The notes beneath the pieces were generated by a model. That model saw nothing but the letters and a program-made list of their open reading frames with translations. It had not been told where the DNA came from and did no database searches. A DNA stretch of 58,462 bases from Treponema_I sp045616125 (GTDB lineage: Bacteria > Spirochaetota > Spirochaetia > Treponematales > Treponemataceae): NCBI GenBank assembly GCA_045616125.1, contig JAZLGC010000011.1:1-58462 (forward strand), read 5' to 3'. The translations under genes and the position numbers were made by a program. Shown one piece after another: positions 42,988-51,258 of this stretch; within the stretch, counting starts at the first letter, position 1, and each line of letters opens with the position of its first letter.

Positions 42988-44825
42988 CGCACAATTTCGT
43001 GGGTAGAAGCATTATCATACAGCATGGCATAGATACCGTATGCTGTGGTAATCTTCCGCCCATATCCACGGGTTTCTTCATAGGGAACGGCTTCCAGAAA
43101 CAAATCATGAGGTAAATCCGGCACTTGCCGCCGCCAGTTTCGCACGTTGGTTATTCCTGCATTGTACGACATGGCAGCCAGCAGAACATCGCCATCAAGA
43201 CGCCGTATCAGTTCTGCCAGATAAAAGGCACCAAAGCGGGCGTTGGTTTCAGGATCTGTCAGATTATACTCAGATACTTTCAGTTTTCTGGCAACATCAC
43301 CGGCAGTAGGCGTCATCAGCTGACTGAGTCCAATGGCCCCAGCCCGTGAAATTACCGATGCATCAAAATAGCTTTCACTTCTGATAAGCCCGAAAAGCAG
43401 ACTAGGATCAAGGTCGAATTCTTCTGCTGCCAGTCTGATAACATCCTGATGGTACTGCGGGTACACATACGGTAGCAGATTCACATCAAATGCAGTGTTG
43501 GATTCTCCCCAGTTGCTGGAATAACTTGCAGACCTGAGGGCAAAAGAAGATAACCCCGGATTTTCGGCAGCTACTTTTGCCAGTACCGGAAGCACTTCTG
43601 AAAGAGTTGCCGGCGCAAACGTGCCACTGTATTCGGTACACAGGGGTAATATTCTGTCGAACATCTGGAACTTTACATACCCTGTCAGCAGAAGATCCTG
43701 CAGTTGCCGGGTATCTTCACTTTTGCTTCCGTCACTTCTGGCAGCAGATGGGTCCACCGGATTCTGTGAAAAAAGATCATGCCCCAGTTTTTCTGCCAGC
43801 AGCATGCGGTAATAAACAGATCCACCATTCATGTTCCAGGCAGTTTCCATCAGCTGACGGCTTTTTGCAGCGCGGCTTTCCTCATCAACCAGTGAAACCA
43901 GATTTTCGCCTACAGCCCTTGCACAGATATACCGGAACTGAACTTTCATGGTTACCGGCATATACCCTTCACAATCCAGTAATACCCGGTACAGCGTGTT
44001 CCACTGGCCTTTATTACAAAGATCTGCACACAGGTCTTCAAGAAAATCTTCAAAGTACAATGGGTCGTACCAGGTGCTGCCATATCTGTTCAGTGCGGTA
44101 ACAGCTGCCGTATACGAAATCTTTCTGTTTGTATCCAGATAATACCAGAGCGCATTGTCGTAGCGCTGTGCTGTCGGGGATACTTTCATGGCATTTTCAA
44201 ACCACAGGCACCCGTTTTCATAATACTGGCGCCCTGCATATACAAAAAGCCGTCCCGTATAAAACTTCAGCAAAAAACGGTTGTCCAAATCTATCCCCGG
44301 TGTTGCATCGCTGTATTCGGCATAATTCTGCAGCATCTGAGCCCGTGACAATTTATCGCCGTATCCGTACAGCAGAATTTTTCCGATTACTGAAAGTTCT
44401 TCCGGCAAACAGAATAGCAATGCATCCCTATGCAATTCTGTCCCCATCGGCGGCAATGCTGATTCCAGATAATCGTAGGCACGGTTCCAGTTTCCTTCTT
44501 CTGCATAAGCAAAAGCTGATTCAAGCTGCAGGTTCTCCTGATACGGAACGGCAGATTTCTCTTCAGGGACAGATTGCACTGCTGTTGATAATGATTCACG
44601 GCATAGTGGTACCAGCAGGGGATGTCCATGCTTAATTCCCTGCGTAAACAGCCGGTCTGCTTCTTCTTTCTGACCGTCTTCCATACAAAGCAGCCCTGCA
44701 AAATACCAGTCTTCAGGAGGCATCTCCGGTTCAGATTTACATGCGGAAAGAGTTACTGTCAGAAACATAAAAAAAGCCGCACACAGAAAATGCACGGCTT
44801 TTATCAGTGGTTTTTCAAAAACCAT
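42966..44825 (-). CDS. Soluble lytic transglycosylase lipoprotein (Slt family)
   Basis: 619 residues; SD CGGAG before the ATG. Signal peptide with lipobox LSAC (Cys29). An alpha-helical solenoid (~35-470) is followed by the C-terminal SLT domain with DPSLLFGLIRSESYFDASVISRAGAIGLSQLM (catalytic Glu in RSES) and AAMSYNAGITNVRNW. It cuts peptidoglycan strands in the periplasm. It lies 2 nt after the LysM gene on the same strand, so both cell-wall proteins are in one operon. Confidence 0.92.
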   Translation of the reverse strand: MVFEKPLIKAVHFLCAAFFMFLTVTLSACKSEPEMPPEDWYFAGLLCMEDGQKEEADRLFTQGIKHGHPLLVPLCRESLSTAVQSVPEEKSAVPYQENLQLESAFAYAEEGNWNRAYDYLESALPPMGTELHRDALLFCLPEELSVIGKILLYGYGDKLSRAQMLQNYAEYSDATPGIDLDNRFLLKFYTGRLFVYAGRQYYENGCLWFENAMKVSPTAQRYDNALWYYLDTNRKISYTAAVTALNRYGSTWYDPLYFEDFLEDLCADLCNKGQWNTLYRVLLDCEGYMPVTMKVQFRYICARAVGENLVSLVDEESRAAKSRQLMETAWNMNGGSVYYRMLLAEKLGHDLFSQNPVDPSAARSDGSKSEDTRQLQDLLLTGYVKFQMFDRILPLCTEYSGTFAPATLSEVLPVLAKVAAENPGLSSFALRSASYSSNWGESNTAFDVNLLPYVYPQYHQDVIRLAAEEFDLDPSLLFGLIRSESYFDASVISRAGAIGLSQLMTPTAGDVARKLKVSEYNLTDPETNARFGAFYLAELIRRLDGDVLLAAMSYNAGITNVRNWRRQVPDLPHDLFLEAVPYEETRGYGRKITTAYGIYAMLYDNASTHEIVRYLRLSQ

Positions 44826-44827
44826 GA

Positions 44828-46120
44828 TTACTCCGGAATGTAGATATACGTTCCGGCAATAATATAATCCGGATTTTTAATACCGTTCCAACGCGCAATT
44901 TTCTTATACTGCCACGGGTTACGGTAGTAGGTTTCGGCAAGATCCCACAGTGTATCTCCCCACTTTAACCGGTAGCGTACAGACTGAGGTTCTTTTTTTG
45001 CAGCTGCAGTTGTTGTGACAGCAGGGGCTGCCGGAACTGCTGCCACAGGTTCAGGCGCTTTTACCGGCTCCGGAGCTGCAACAGGTTCTGCTTTCTTGGG
45101 AACTTCAGGAACAACCGGTACCGGGCTGACTACAACTTCATTGTCACGAGCTTTCGTCAGATCTTCAATTTTGTGATCTTCAGCCGGTTCTGCAATCTCA
45201 ACAGCAGGAATCAGATTATCGGCAATATCACTTTCTGCTTTTCCTTTAAGCCGTGAAGGAGTCAGGAACAGGATAATTGCAAGAACAATTACTGAAATCA
45301 CTGCGCAGACAATACAGATGATTACCGGAATGCGGAACTTACGCTGACTGCGGCGTTCTTCTTCCTGAAAAAAGTCTTCATCACCGGCAAAGGGACTTGC
45401 CAGCGGGTATCCCGGATCCAGATCATCTATTGAAAAAGTGTCTGAAGATACAGAATCAGATGCTGTTTCTTCCGGAATATCACCAAAATCAGGAATATCG
45501 TCATATGAAAAAAGACTGTCTGTGTCAGTTTCAGGCAAGCCGGTACTGACATCATCAAGATCAGAGGTATCAAAACTGCTGTCTGAAAAATCAATGTCAA
45601 AACTTGCTTCCTGGACAGATTCTTCCGGAAGAGAGAAGTCATCGTCTGCCGGCAGGCTGTCGCTTACCGAAAAATCATCACTGGCTTCAGCAGAATCAGG
45701 TTCACTGGGGTCAAATGCAAAAGTATCAAGGTTTTCTCCACTCAAGGTAAAATCATCAGGAATTTCCCCGTGGAGTGTTGCCTCATCAAGTGTTACCAGC
45801 GAAACTTTTGTGGAGGTTGATAAACCTGTTTCCGAATCGATAATCTCGGCAGAAAGGTTATTGTCATCATCCAAAGCAATTTTCAATGCCAAAGATGCCT
45901 CTTCTTTTGGATGAGGCATCAGGTTTTCAAGAAGAAGCGTTTCAACATACTGTGCATCTTCCATGGAACCAGAAGGAGACTTATAGATATGAAGCTGAAT
46001 GGTAGTCTGATCATCACGGACTGTTGTCAGTTCCAGCTGTTTTTCTACGGCTGCCCCTTCTTCAAAGACAGGATAGAAAGAACCATCAGCAAGTTTAAAT
46101 CCGATTACATCGTTATTCAT
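44828..46120 (-). CDS. Single-TM protein with acidic cytosolic region and C-terminal LysM domain
   Basis: 430 residues; SD AGGAGAG before the ATG. The N-terminal ~265 residues are acidic and Ser/Asp-rich (cytosolic). One TM helix is at ~275-297 (IPVIICIVCAVISVIVLAIILFL). A Pro/Ala/Val linker (~320-375) leads to a LysM domain at the end (RLKWGDTLWDLAETYYRNPWQYKKIARWNGI). LysM binds peptidoglycan, so it links the cytoplasm to the wall, a layout like FimV. Operon with the Slt gene. Confidence 0.85.
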   Translation of the reverse strand: MNNDVIGFKLADGSFYPVFEEGAAVEKQLELTTVRDDQTTIQLHIYKSPSGSMEDAQYVETLLLENLMPHPKEEASLALKIALDDDNNLSAEIIDSETGLSTSTKVSLVTLDEATLHGEIPDDFTLSGENLDTFAFDPSEPDSAEASDDFSVSDSLPADDDFSLPEESVQEASFDIDFSDSSFDTSDLDDVSTGLPETDTDSLFSYDDIPDFGDIPEETASDSVSSDTFSIDDLDPGYPLASPFAGDEDFFQEEERRSQRKFRIPVIICIVCAVISVIVLAIILFLTPSRLKGKAESDIADNLIPAVEIAEPAEDHKIEDLTKARDNEVVVSPVPVVPEVPKKAEPVAAPEPVKAPEPVAAVPAAPAVTTTAAAKKEPQSVRYRLKWGDTLWDLAETYYRNPWQYKKIARWNGIKNPDYIIAGTYIYIPE

Positions 46121-46218
46121 CGTCTCTCCTGCTATCTGTACTTTTCTCCCAACATACAGATGCTATTTTAAGAATATTCTGAAAAAATACCTTTGTCTAT
46201 GCGTTCTCTTGAGTTTTC

Positions 46219-46246
46219 TTGACATCATAAAAATAGTCTGAATAAT
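46219..46246 (+). promoter_or_regulatory. Promoter of the TPR gene, leaderless
   Basis: TTGACA (46219-46224), 16-bp spacer, AATAAT (46241-46246), then 7 nt to ATG 46254. No SD is present. Confidence 0.6.
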
Positions 46247-46253
46247 TGATAAT

Positions 46254-47648
46254 ATGAGTAGTATTCTGCCTATTTTGATTGCAGCCATTGCTGTTTTTTC
46301 CGTTATCGTAATACTTTTGGCTATTTCCGGTGCTAAACGAGACGCTGCTGTCCAGCCCACAAAGGGAGGACGGGGAAAAAAAGTACAGAAAAGCCGCCAG
46401 AATATTATCCGTGATGCAACAAAAAAACTTGCACAGGATCCCCATAACCCTCAGGGTCTTATACCTCTGGCAAATCTCTATTATGAAGAGCAGCTGTGGG
46501 ATAAAGCTTATCCACTGTATGAAACAATGCTCAATATCTCCGTTGCTCACCCGGTAATCAATGCCCAGGAAGCAGCCTTGCGTCAGGGTATCTGTGCCGT
46601 AAAAACCGGTAAATACGATGAAGCGCTGAAAGGTCTTATTCAGGCATATAAAATGGCCGGTGACAGTTTTGAAGTTAACTACTACCTTGGTCAGGCTTAT
46701 TTTCATGGTAAGGAATATGACAAGGCCATACCGCTGCTTCGTAAAGCCATAACCATCAACAAGGAAATCCCTGAAACATACCGGTTTCTTGGGCTTGCCC
46801 TTTATAACTTCCATAACTTTAAGGAATCCCTTCCTTACCTGAAAAAGGCTCTCGATATTACTCCGGATGATAAGGAACTGCTGTTCTGCATGGCAGATGC
46901 AATGAATGAAACCGGCCGCGGAGAGCAGGCATTAAAGATTTTTATGCATCTGCGCCCTGATCCACAGTTTGGTGCCCGTTCCTGCCTTTCTGCTGGTGTT
47001 ATCCATACCAATCAAAACCAGCATGACAAGGCAATTCTGGATTTTGAAATCGGCTTAAAGCATACCGATGCTCCCCTGGATATCATGACAAACATCAGGT
47101 ACCGTCTGGCCCATGAATACCTTGCAGCCTCTGATATGGCCAAAGCCCTGGCTGTACTGAAAGACATTCAGTCTACTTCTCCCGGTTACAAAGATGTTGC
47201 TGCCTTGATCAGCCGCTATTCAGAACTGAACCAGAACAGTAACCTGCGCACCTACATGATTGCCGGAAACAGCGATTTTATTGCCCTGTGCCGCAAAATT
47301 GTTACTATTTATTTTGGAAAAGCGTACGTAAAGATTATTGATATCCAGGCTACTTCCGAATGCACTGAAATCCAGACAGAAATTGAAACCCCAAAATGGG
47401 AAGACTCTGTTATCTTCCGTTTTTACCGCAACAGCGGTTCTACCGGTGAGCTTTTTGTCCGTGACTTCCATGCACGGCTCCGAGACTCAAAAACTGGACG
47501 CGGTATCTGCTTTACTGCAGGAACTTTCTCTGAAGAAGCCCGCAAATTTATTGAAGGCCGTCCTATCGACCTTATTGATAAAACCGGCCTTATTAAGATT
47601 CTTAATAAAATTGATACCAAAGGCATCCCGACAATGCCGGGAGCTTAA
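46254..47648 (+). CDS. Membrane-anchored tetratricopeptide repeat protein
   Basis: 464 residues. N-terminal TM helix (~4-25) then a basic stretch (GGRGKKVQKSRQ). TPR-like helical pairs follow from ~45 to ~330 (for example LIPLANLYYEEQLWDKAYPLYETML, YLGQAYFHGKEYDKAIPLLRKAI, FLGLALYNFHNFKESLPYLKKAL). The C-terminal ~130 residues form a mixed alpha/beta domain with no recognised motif. Probably a cytosol-facing scaffold. It is divergent from the LysM-Slt operon. No partner is obvious. Confidence 0.85.
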   Translation: MSSILPILIAAIAVFSVIVILLAISGAKRDAAVQPTKGGRGKKVQKSRQNIIRDATKKLAQDPHNPQGLIPLANLYYEEQLWDKAYPLYETMLNISVAHPVINAQEAALRQGICAVKTGKYDEALKGLIQAYKMAGDSFEVNYYLGQAYFHGKEYDKAIPLLRKAITINKEIPETYRFLGLALYNFHNFKESLPYLKKALDITPDDKELLFCMADAMNETGRGEQALKIFMHLRPDPQFGARSCLSAGVIHTNQNQHDKAILDFEIGLKHTDAPLDIMTNIRYRLAHEYLAASDMAKALAVLKDIQSTSPGYKDVAALISRYSELNQNSNLRTYMIAGNSDFIALCRKIVTIYFGKAYVKIIDIQATSECTEIQTEIETPKWEDSVIFRFYRNSGSTGELFVRDFHARLRDSKTGRGICFTAGTFSEEARKFIEGRPIDLIDKTGLIKILNKIDTKGIPTMPGA

Positions 47649-47655
47649 TACAGCT

Positions 47656-48333
47656 TCAACTTCTCTGGACAACTACCAGATTGCGACTGTAGGCACCACC
47701 ATCAGTTAAATAGGGAACTTCAAGCGGCAGCATCTGATATTCCGGAATCTGCTGCTTTATGGCTTCCATCTCTTCCGCAATTTTTTCGGGCTTTGCCTTA
47801 TATGCAGCCAGATAGCCGCCATGTTTCAGAATACGAAGCAGAGCCTTTGTCATTTTTTTATCCAACGGCCGGAAAGCACGGAACACAATGACATCATACG
47901 ATTCCTGAGGGACCCGTTCCACTTCCAGATTATGAATGGTTGTATTGGACATGTTGAGCACTGATTTACAGCTTTCCAGAAAAGCACATCGCTTACTCAT
48001 GCGTTCTACCAGATTAAAAGGAATATCAGGCATACTGAGAGAAAGGGGAATTCCCGGTAATCCTCCACCTGATCCGATATCAGCAATGGTAACAATCTGA
48101 CCTGCAGCAGCAGATTCCCGCTTATGATACAGTTCTTCGATGATTTTTCCTGCTGACATGCTGTCTAAAATATGACGGATAATCACATCATCATGGGTAT
48201 CTGCCCCTACAAGGTCAAACTTTTTATTAGCTTCTTCAAGTTCATGAGCATATATACCCAGCTTCTCTTCTAAGTGAGGATACTGTTCTGCTGTATATCC
48301 CAGGCGTTCCAGCCCTTTATGTAAGTAATCCAT
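47656..48333 (-). CDS. rsmG: 16S rRNA (guanine527-N7)-methyltransferase
   Basis: 225 residues. SAM-binding Rossmann motif IADIGSGGGLPGIPLSL, upstream IIRHILDSM, and KRCAFLESCKSVLNM are diagnostic of RsmG/GidB. It methylates G527 in the 530 loop of 16S rRNA. Its ATG is 6 nt after a TAGAAT -10, with no SD. Its -35 lies inside the terminator of the candidate small RNA just upstream. It converges on the TPR gene with 7 nt between stops. Confidence 0.95.
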   Translation of the reverse strand: MDYLHKGLERLGYTAEQYPHLEEKLGIYAHELEEANKKFDLVGADTHDDVIIRHILDSMSAGKIIEELYHKRESAAAGQIVTIADIGSGGGLPGIPLSLSMPDIPFNLVERMSKRCAFLESCKSVLNMSNTTIHNLEVERVPQESYDVIVFRAFRPLDKKMTKALLRILKHGGYLAAYKAKPEKIAEEMEAIKQQIPEYQMLPLEVPYLTDGGAYSRNLVVVQRS

Positions 48334-48339
48334 GCAGGT

Positions 48340-48368
48340 ATTCTAGTAGAAAAAAAAAGGCCTGCCAA
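48340..48368 (-). promoter_or_regulatory. Leaderless promoter of rsmG
   Basis: On the minus strand TTGGCA (48363-48368), 17-bp spacer, TAGAAT (48340-48345), 6 nt, ATG 48333. The spacer contains the T run of the upstream terminator. Confidence 0.65.
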
Positions 48369-48381
48369 CAACAGCAGACCT
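48350..48381 (-). terminator. Terminator of the candidate small RNA
   Basis: On the minus strand AGGTCTGC pairs with GCAGGCCT (8 bp, 8-nt loop), followed by nine Ts (48350-48358). No annotated minus-strand gene lies upstream of it, which is why a small RNA is proposed. Confidence 0.8.
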
Positions 48382-48457
48382 GACACACATTTTAAAATCC
48401 CCTCCGGTTAAAATGTGAACTTATATCAATGTTTTCCTGATATTACCTGAAGAATTT
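48350..48457 (-). ncRNA. Candidate small RNA (~108 nt) between rsmG and pdxA
   Basis: It has its own consensus promoter (48464-48492 on minus), a perfect 10-bp hairpin (CACATTTTAA/TTAAAATGTG, 48386-48417) displaying a purine-rich loop with GGAGGGG, and a rho-independent terminator (48350-48381). No credible protein is encoded: a 5-codon ORF starts at 48460, and a ~42-codon frame behind the GGAGGGG runs out of frame into rsmG. The GGA-containing loop could bind CsrA or pair with anti-SD-like targets (inference). Confidence 0.5.
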
Positions 48458-48463
48458 CATGCT

Positions 48464-48492
48464 ATTTTAAAAAAAGTTCCCGTATCTGTCAA
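48464..48492 (-). promoter_or_regulatory. Consensus promoter of the candidate small RNA
   Basis: On the minus strand TTGACA (48487-48492), 17-bp spacer, TAAAAT (48464-48469). Start predicted near 48457. Confidence 0.65.
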
Positions 48493-48566
48493 TGAAAAAC
48501 ATACTTCTCAACTATCAATTCGATAAAAGTTTACTTATACTAAAGTTTTTTAGTATTTTTAAATAG

Positions 48567-48601
48567 TTGCATCTCTTCAAAAGTATTACTATACTGAACA
48601 T
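48567..48601 (+). promoter_or_regulatory. Leaderless promoter of pdxA
   Basis: TTGCAT (48567-48572), 17-bp spacer, TATACT (48590-48595), 6 nt, ATG 48602, with no SD. This is the clearest example of the leaderless arrangement. Confidence 0.75.
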
Positions 48602-49606
48602 ATGAATAGACCATTAATTGCTGTCACTATGGGTGACCCTGCCGGCATTGGTCCGGAAGTAGTAGTTAAAGCACTTTGTAAAGATGAAGTATATGAAGCT
48701 GCACGCACTGTCGTAGTCGGCGATGCCTCAGTTCTGGAAAGAACCATCGGTATCTGCGGAATTGATGCTCAGCTGAATGTTATTAACAATATTAATGAAG
48801 CCGCCTTTGACCGTGGAGTTATTAACGTATTTGACCTGAACAACTGTCGTGCCGGAAGTTTTAATCCCGGTGAATCAAGTGAAATCTGTGGTCAGGCATG
48901 TTTTGAATATGTACAGTACGCTGCCCGCCTTGCCATGAGCGGCCTGGTAGATGCAATTACCACCAGCCCGATCAACAAAACCAGTTTGAAAATTGCAAAG
49001 GTTCCGTACATTGGTCATACTGAAATGCTGGCTGCTTTTTCAAGCACTGCAGATCCTCTGACTCTGTTTGAAGTACAGGGGCTTCGCATTTTCTTCCTGA
49101 GCCGCCACGTTTCTCTGCGTCAGGCCTGTGACCTGGTAAAGAAAGACCGCATTGTTGATTATGTAAAACGCTGTACAAAAGCTTTGAATCAGCTTGGTGT
49201 AGACAATGCTTCTGTTGCTGTAGCAGGTCTTAACCCGCATAACAGTGACAATGGCATGTTCGGTAATGAAGAATCTGCAGAAATTGCACCAGCCGTTGCA
49301 GAATTGAAAGCAGCCGGCTATAACGCAGCAGGCCCCTGCAGCCCGGACAGTATTTACCATCTGGCTCATAAAGGCCTGTACTCAAGTGTACTTGCCCTGT
49401 ATCACGACCAGGGTCATATTGCTGCAAAAACCCTTGATTTTGAACGCACCATCGCCATTACCTGCGATATGCCGTTCCTGCGTACCTCAGTAGACCATGG
49501 TACTGCTTATGACATTGCATGGCAGAATAAGGCTACTGAAGTAAGCATGGTAGAAGCTATTCTGCTGGCCGCAAAATACGGCCCTGCTTATAAGAAAAGC
49601 TGCTGA
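48602..49606 (+). CDS. pdxA: 4-hydroxythreonine-4-phosphate dehydrogenase family protein
   Basis: 334 residues. Family motifs: TMGDPAGIGPEVVVKAL, TTSPINKTSL, IGHTEMLA, GLNPHNSDNGMFGNEE (substrate and metal contacts) and ALYHDQGHIAAKTLDF, which carries a metal His. It oxidises 4-phosphohydroxy-L-threonine in pyridoxal phosphate synthesis. The PdxA2 subfamily, acting on four-carbon acid phosphates, cannot be excluded because no other pdx genes are nearby. Single-gene unit with a leaderless promoter. Confidence 0.9.
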   Translation: MNRPLIAVTMGDPAGIGPEVVVKALCKDEVYEAARTVVVGDASVLERTIGICGIDAQLNVINNINEAAFDRGVINVFDLNNCRAGSFNPGESSEICGQACFEYVQYAARLAMSGLVDAITTSPINKTSLKIAKVPYIGHTEMLAAFSSTADPLTLFEVQGLRIFFLSRHVSLRQACDLVKKDRIVDYVKRCTKALNQLGVDNASVAVAGLNPHNSDNGMFGNEESAEIAPAVAELKAAGYNAAGPCSPDSIYHLAHKGLYSSVLALYHDQGHIAAKTLDFERTIAITCDMPFLRTSVDHGTAYDIAWQNKATEVSMVEAILLAAKYGPAYKKSC

Positions 49607-49609
49607 TTA

Positions 49610-50431
49610 CTAAAGATTACTGAGGGATTCCTCAACCATTTCAAGACGGCTGGTAAGTTGACTGATAGTCTTTTCCAGCCGTTTTTTTTCTTTTTCCAGA
49701 CGTGATTTTACGTCTTCTTCTTCCACTTTCTTTTTCATCATGCTGCGGACAGTGTCCGGGCTTTTGCCTGCCAGAATCTGTTCCTGTGCCTGTTCACGTT
49801 TCTGTGGATTGGCAATAGCTGCAACAGTTTTCATGTTTTCATAGCCCATGCTGGGATCAATGGGGGCATTCTGAACGGTTGCTGCACCGATTTTTGCTAT
49901 GGTTTTAGCTGCAGCACGTGGCAGACGGAGAACACGGTCAATGTAGTCTTCGTAACGGATATTGGCATCCTGACACAGCTGGTGAGCCTGACTCAGCTTC
50001 TGGGCAAACTCCAGCATCAGTTCACCGTTCCGCTGCAGGTAGTTTTTGCGGATATCATCAGTAAGGGCTGCAAGCTCCGGAGAATCTTCAAGACCAATAA
50101 CATATACACCCTGCTGCTCTGCAATTTCCAGCAGACTGTGGAATTTTGCCCAAAATTCATTGGTATGGGCACGGGTATTGCCGCTCAACGGAAGACCACC
50201 ATTCATTTCGATCTTCTGCTCGGTAATCAGATGATGGGTATATTCGTGAATGGCAGTATAAATCAGCTGGTTATCTGACTTGAAATTTTCGTTGTGCAGA
50301 AAGATTTCGTGGGTATCAGGCTTATACAGACCGTTTACTTTGTCACTGCTTTTACCCGTCATGGTTACAGTAAAATCTATGCTGGTTTCTTCCAGTTTTA
50401 ACAGAATCTCTTTAATCTGATCATTATTCAT
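49610..50431 (-). CDS. Zincin-like protein with HExxH motif and C-terminal coiled coil
   Basis: 273 residues from ATG 50431 (SD GGAG 5 nt upstream; a longer start would lie inside rsmE). Residues ~55-100 contain IYTAIHEYTHHLITEQ, an HExxH zinc motif, followed by HTNEFWAKFHSLLEIAEQQG. The last ~45 residues form a charged coiled coil (EEEDVKSRLEKEKKRLEKTISQLTSRLEMVEES). Overlaps the rsmE stop (ATGA), so co-translated with it. The middle region (residues ~150-215) is helical. No signal peptide, so cytosolic. Substrate unknown. Confidence 0.75.
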   Translation of the reverse strand: MNNDQIKEILLKLEETSIDFTVTMTGKSSDKVNGLYKPDTHEIFLHNENFKSDNQLIYTAIHEYTHHLITEQKIEMNGGLPLSGNTRAHTNEFWAKFHSLLEIAEQQGVYVIGLEDSPELAALTDDIRKNYLQRNGELMLEFAQKLSQAHQLCQDANIRYEDYIDRVLRLPRAAAKTIAKIGAATVQNAPIDPSMGYENMKTVAAIANPQKREQAQEQILAGKSPDTVRSMMKKKVEEEDVKSRLEKEKKRLEKTISQLTSRLEMVEESLSNL

Positions 50432-51201
50432 ACTAACTCCATTGCTTGAAGAATTAAGGTTGTTGCAACAGTGGCTGCCGTTTCTGTACGGAGAACCCGG
50501 TTTCCCATGGAACACAGAGCATATCCTTCTGTACGGAACAGATCCCTTTCATGGTCAGTCCATCCCCGTTCACTGCCGATTGCAGCATACACCATATCAT
50601 TTTCTGATGTCACATGCTGACACTGCAGATACTGAAACAGTGTATTTTCCGGTTTTATGTTATCCAGCAATACCTTAACATTCCGGCGTTTTTCAGAAGA
50701 ATCTGTTGCTGCAGACTCTTTCTGCAGTGATGAAAGACATTCTGCTACACTGTCATACAGATCAAGCTGCGGCACATGAGTGCTTTTTGCCTGTGCGGTA
50801 CCGTCAGTTAACGCTGCCATGGCAGCTCCGCGCTCTACAATAGTGCTGTCACGATATGATTTTTCACCCAGTTCAGTGCCGCACAGACAGATACGGCATA
50901 CCCCCAGGCCTGCTGCATCACGGAACAGGCGTTTTAACTGTATCGGCCGCGGGAAACCGACAATAAGCACGATGGGATACAAAGGCTTTCCATCAGTTTT
51001 TGCTTCAAATGACACATGCAGTCCATCATCATCTATGGAAGTAATGGTCCCTATTCCAGCCATACCATCGATTATTCCAGCATCAAAGGTATCACCGGTT
51101 GATTTATGCAGAACCTTCAGAATATGTCTGGCCCGTTCATCACGCAGAGCCAGAGGAAGCCCCGAATCTATTTCGTCTTTTGTAAACAGAACAATATTCA
51201 T
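50428..51201 (-). CDS. rsmE: 16S rRNA (uracil1498-N3)-methyltransferase
   Basis: 257 residues from ATG 51201; an in-frame extension to 51345 runs antisense into ftsK and is rejected. SPOUT-type enzyme. The C-terminal knot is GSERGWTDHERDLFRTEGYALCSMGNRVLRTETAATVATTLILQAM, diagnostic of RsmE, and LIVGFPRPIQLKRLFRDAAGLGV-like strands precede it. A TATACT lies 12 nt upstream of the ATG on this strand. Divergent from ftsK. Confidence 0.92.
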   Translation of the reverse strand: MNIVLFTKDEIDSGLPLALRDERARHILKVLHKSTGDTFDAGIIDGMAGIGTITSIDDDGLHVSFEAKTDGKPLYPIVLIVGFPRPIQLKRLFRDAAGLGVCRICLCGTELGEKSYRDSTIVERGAAMAALTDGTAQAKSTHVPQLDLYDSVAECLSSLQKESAATDSSEKRRNVKVLLDNIKPENTLFQYLQCQHVTSENDMVYAAIGSERGWTDHERDLFRTEGYALCSMGNRVLRTETAATVATTLILQAMELV

Positions 51202-51258
51202 AGCGTGTGGGACAGTATATCCTCTTAAGATTTTTTTTAGAAGTCCGATATTTGAACT

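Noticed and set aside
48217..48345. ~42-codon ORF behind GGAGGGG in the small-RNA region
   Set aside because: It passes through the terminator stem and T run and overlaps rsmG out of frame. The product has no protein-like features.
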